From contig CAMFJD010000016.1 in the NCBI GenBank assembly GCA_945956935.1, forward strand, positions 1 through 38,270: DNA of 38,270 nt. The letters are read 5' to 3'. The position numbers were made by a program, and so were the translations under genes. This stretch comes from an uncultured Bacillota bacterium (lineage in GTDB: Bacteria > Bacillota_I > Bacilli_A > Culicoidibacterales > ZOR0006). Position 1 is the stretch's first letter, and every line of letters starts with the position of its first letter. The notes under the pieces are model-generated. The model was given only the letters and a program-made list of their open reading frames with translations, made no database searches and was not told where the DNA came from. This document shows, in pieces, positions 35,904 to 38,270 of the stretch.

Positions 35904-35930
35904 TTTAAAAAAGAGAGCGATGACACCGGT
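35904..35930 (+). repeat. 27-bp direct repeat, copy 2
   Basis: Identical to 35747-35773. The flanking bases differ, so identity stops sharply at both ends. Confidence 0.8.
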
Positions 35931-36131
35931 GCCCAAAAATAAATGTAGAATTTGGTTAATTTCGTACACAGAGTACACAATATTATCAGCTCTACTTTCC
36001 TGGTGAGAAATAATGAAAATTAAGTTGTTTGGAGCATGTATTGATTTTAATATTTACACATATAATCGAAGAATTTTCCTTGATTTTTTTGAGAAATGTA
36101 GTAACAATTAACACGTAACTTTTTTAATAGT

Positions 36132-36166
36132 TTTAAGTAGAATTTAAGTACAGTTGATAGTATAGT
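36132..36166 (+). promoter_or_regulatory. CiaR-type operator and promoter of the second two-component system
   Basis: TTTAAG (36132-36137), N5 and TTTAAG (36143-36148) form a direct repeat with an 11-bp period, followed 12 bp later by TATAGT (36161-36166). This is the layout of streptococcal CiaR sites (TTTAAG-N5-TTTAAG), placed where a -35 box would be. It suggests that the encoded regulator activates its own operon. Confidence 0.6.
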
Positions 36167-36186
36167 AATTAAAAAGGAGGATTTTT

Positions 36187-36870
36187 ATGCGTTTATTAGT
36201 TGTGGAAGATGAAAAGCATCTCGCAGAGGCTTTGACAGAAATTTTAACTCTCAATAATTATTCCGTAGATACTGTCTATGATGGGCAGCAAGCACTTGAT
36301 TATTTAGAGAGTGGGAGTGTTTATGATGGAGTTATTTTGGATATTATGATACCTAAAATTGATGGTATAGGTGTGCTGAGGACATTACGAGCAAACAAAA
36401 ACAAAATACCTATTTTGTTACTTACTGCGAAGAGTGAAGTAGATGATAAAGTACTTGGGCTTGACAGTGGTGCAGACGATTACCTTACGAAACCATTTGC
36501 AGCAAAAGAATTACTTGCACGTATTCGTACGATGACTCGACGTGAAAAAGAAGAACATACGCCTGATTTACAAGTTGGTAATACGATGTTAAGCCGAGTT
36601 ACCTATGAGGTAGCTACTGAAAAAGGAAGTTTGTCTCTTGCCAATAAAGAATATCAACTTCTAGAATTACTTTTTAGAAATGAAGGGAAATACATCTCTT
36701 CTGAACAGTTTATGGAAAGAATCTGGGGTTTTGATAGTGAAAGTGAGATTAATGTGGTGTGGGCACATTTATCATCAGTGCGTAAAAAATTAGAAAATAT
36801 AGGTTCTGATTTAAAAATTAAATCAGTTCGTAATTTGGGATATACATTGGAGGTTATCAATGGAAAATAA
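36187..36870 (+). CDS. OmpR-family response regulator (CiaR-like)
   Basis: A 227-aa regulator. The receiver domain has 'VVEDEKHLAEAL', phospho-acceptor Asp52 in 'VILDIMIPKIDG', 'LLLTAKSEVDDKVLGLDSGADDYLTKPF' and a winged-helix domain (about 130-223). The segment 'ERIWGFDSESEINVVWAHLSSVRKKL' is close to the corresponding CiaR region. The promoter carries a CiaR-type TTTAAG-N5-TTTAAG repeat, which supports the family, but orthology is not proven. RBS AAAAGGAGG. It overlaps the kinase gene by 11 bp. Confidence 0.92.
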   Translation: MRLLVVEDEKHLAEALTEILTLNNYSVDTVYDGQQALDYLESGSVYDGVILDIMIPKIDGIGVLRTLRANKNKIPILLLTAKSEVDDKVLGLDSGADDYLTKPFAAKELLARIRTMTRREKEEHTPDLQVGNTMLSRVTYEVATEKGSLSLANKEYQLLELLFRNEGKYISSEQFMERIWGFDSESEINVVWAHLSSVRKKLENIGSDLKIKSVRNLGYTLEVINGK

Positions 36871-38074
36871 ACTCAGACAAAAGTTTGTGTTAGTTGCGAC
36901 AACTTCTGTCTTTGTTATGCTTTTCGTAGTACTAATCGGTGCGAGTTTTTGGAATTATATTGATCTCGACCAAAAAACAAATCAACTTGTTTATTTAATC
37001 GCTGACAATGGCGGAACTTTACCAAAACCTGGAGAAAAGCAGCCGGCTTTTGGTGGAAAAGATTTACCTCGTGAGGCAAACTTTGATACGAGATATTTTG
37101 TTGTGTATGTCGGAAAACAACATGAAATTTTGTATACTGATACTGGGAATATCTATGCTACAAGTTCTCAAGCGGCACAGGAATATGCTACAGATGTTTT
37201 GAAGAAACAAAAGGACACAGGTTTTATTGACGGTTATAAATATTTACGTACGACGATAAATGAAAAAGATAGTATTGTCTTTGTGGATGTCTCCAGAGAT
37301 CTAGAAATTTTTAAAAGTTTTGTAATTACTAACAGTATATTCTCGCTCATATCACTTGTTTTTGTAGCGATAATATCCTATGTTCTTTCACCTATTGCCA
37401 TAAAACCGATTATTGAAGCTTACGAAAAACAGAAAAAATTTATTACAAATGCGTCTCATGAAATTAAAACGCCACTCACTGTTATCTCTGCAAATTTGGA
37501 TATTATTGAAATGAGAAGTGGTGAAAGTAAGTGGACGAAAAATTCAAAAGAGCAAATCGGAAGACTAGATGATCTAATCAATCGCTTAGTAGCTCTTTCT
37601 CGTATGGAAGAAATCGAAGCTTTGACTCGAACAAGTTTTGATTTTTCTCAATTATGTGAAAAAGCTGCTGAAAGTTATCAAAGCCTGTCAATGAGTACGA
37701 ATAAACATTTTTTGGTTGATATTCAACCAGATATTGTTTATAAAGGAAATGAACAGACGCTTAGTCAATTATGCTATATCGTATTGGATAATGCGTTTAA
37801 GTATTCTAGGAACAACGGAAAAATTTATTTTTCACTTTCACAAAATCAAGGGAAAGTGTATCTGAATGTTGTCAATGAAATTGAAAATATTGAAGTAGGG
37901 AAACACAATGAATTTTTTGATCGCTTTTATCGTGCGGATGATTCTAGAAATTCGCAACTGGGTGGTTTTGGTATTGGATTATCGCTTGCAAAGTTAATTG
38001 TAGAAAAGCATAGAGGAAAAATTAGTGCAAGTAGTATAGATGGTAAAACAATTAGCATAGAAGTGGTTTTATGA
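36860..38074 (+). CDS. Sensor histidine kinase (partner of the CiaR-like regulator)
   Basis: A 404-aa membrane kinase with helices at about 10-32 and 152-176 flanking a sensor domain of about 120 residues. There is no clear HAMP; the dimerisation helix follows the second helix closely. The H box 'ITNASHEIKTPLTVI' has His200. The N box is 'CYIVLDNAFKYSRNNG', the F-box-like 'FFDRFYRADDSRN' is present, and G2 is 'GGFGIGLSLAKLIV'. The G1 box is degenerate ('VVNEIENI' in place of DNGxGI). The start is inside the regulator gene, behind GGAGG, so the two are coupled. The signal is unknown. Confidence 0.92.
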   Translation: MENKLRQKFVLVATTSVFVMLFVVLIGASFWNYIDLDQKTNQLVYLIADNGGTLPKPGEKQPAFGGKDLPREANFDTRYFVVYVGKQHEILYTDTGNIYATSSQAAQEYATDVLKKQKDTGFIDGYKYLRTTINEKDSIVFVDVSRDLEIFKSFVITNSIFSLISLVFVAIISYVLSPIAIKPIIEAYEKQKKFITNASHEIKTPLTVISANLDIIEMRSGESKWTKNSKEQIGRLDDLINRLVALSRMEEIEALTRTSFDFSQLCEKAAESYQSLSMSTNKHFLVDIQPDIVYKGNEQTLSQLCYIVLDNAFKYSRNNGKIYFSLSQNQGKVYLNVVNEIENIEVGKHNEFFDRFYRADDSRNSQLGGFGIGLSLAKLIVEKHRGKISASSIDGKTISIEVVL

Positions 38075-38126
38075 AGTCCACCAGAATATTGGTGATTGTA
38101 TTTAGTTGATTCAAAAGTGTGTGCAG

Positions 38127-38152
38127 CAGTCTTTTTATAGGACTGTTTTTTT
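38127..38152 (+). terminator. Terminator after the second two-component system
   Basis: CAGTC pairs with GACTG around a 9-nt AT-rich loop, followed by T8. The stem is short but well placed, 53 bp after the kinase stop. Confidence 0.6.
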
Positions 38153-38174
38153 CTTTGTAAAAAGTTTTATGGAC

Positions 38175-38206
38175 TTTAAGTAAATTTTAGGTTCAGTCAG
38201 TATACT
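38175..38206 (+). promoter_or_regulatory. Second CiaR-type operator and promoter at the window edge
   Basis: TTTAAG (38175-38180), N5 and TTTAGG (38186-38191), then TATACT (38201-38206). It matches the arrangement at 36132-36166, with one base changed in the second half-site. The transcript would start near 38213 and run out of the window, to a gene or small RNA. The remaining bases show no start codon with a RBS. Confidence 0.55.
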
Positions 38207-38270
38207 AAGTTCAAACTGGTACGATGTCAAGAAATTGGACCAAAAAAATTAAAAATTCTTACAGTTACAG

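Larger units (their letters stand above)
35748..36131. other. Long intergenic region with repeat pair and large hairpin
   Basis: No intact gene is seen between apt and the second two-component system. It contains the two 27-bp direct repeats, a large hairpin (35814-35879), and on the minus strand an open frame without a start codon (35874-36053). That frame ends in a hydrophobic segment and RVSTYESLK. It looks like eroded coding or mobile sequence. Confidence 0.5.

Noticed and set aside
35747-35930. Possible CRISPR array
   Set aside because: Only two repeats, with a spacing of 130 bp and a hairpin in the spacer. No cas genes are present.

Overview
This window is a chromosomal segment of a low-GC, Gram-positive-type bacterium (Firmicutes/Bacillota). 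Supporting signs are strong GGAGG-type ribosome binding sites, the rimP-nusA-ylxR-ylxQ-infB-rbfA operon, RNase J, a wall-sorted surface protein, MntP, RarA and CPBP proteases. MnmA carries an 'NNDxLGN' insert that I associate with Mollicutes and Erysipelotrichia-like lineages, so a relative of that group is plausible. That placement is inference, not proof.

Layout. 1-842: C-terminal part of a surface adhesin-like protein with tandem Ig-like (DUF5011-type) repeats and a variant sorting signal (LPNLG). 910-2717: membrane-anchored alpha/beta hydrolase and an EcsC-family protein. 2790-3751: two membrane-anchored thioredoxin-like proteins, one with CxxC and one with a single Cys. 3894-5875: OmpR-type two-component system. 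6002-8803: AI-2E-family permease, RarA and an unknown 82-aa protein. 9070-10206: tRNA thiolase MnmA behind a leader that can fold as a pseudoknot. 10365-12222: two overlapping FUSC-type membrane proteins. 12188-12738: two tiny SSB-like OB-fold proteins behind a palindrome. 12959-16053: MntP, a histidine phosphatase and pyrimidine-nucleoside phosphorylase. 16160-19543: MATE transporter, CPBP protease and a tocopherol-cyclase-like protein.

19617-25909 is the translation/transcription operon: structured leader, rimP, nusA, ylxR (rnpM), an L7Ae-type gene, an unusual orphan gene, infB and rbfA. The orphan encodes an IF2-N-like domain followed by an Arg-rich 14-residue repeat tail. The same repeat lies in the N-terminal linker of IF2 encoded just downstream. 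This is the most distinctive feature of the window.

25976-28833: NatAB-like ABC exporter and AlkD-like DNA glycosylase. 28967-29980: decayed M20 peptidase with a nonsense codon and a missing catalytic segment. 30025-35672: RNase J, a Cof-type HAD phosphatase, RecJ and Apt. 35673-36186: a long intergenic region with a 27-bp direct repeat and a large hairpin. 36187-38074: a second two-component system whose promoter carries TTTAAG-N5-TTTAAG, the layout of streptococcal CiaR sites. A near copy lies at 38175-38206, upstream of whatever follows the window, which suggests autoregulation plus a neighbouring target.

Most genes form short units bounded by clear intrinsic hairpin terminators. No tRNA, rRNA, CRISPR array or intact insertion sequence was seen.
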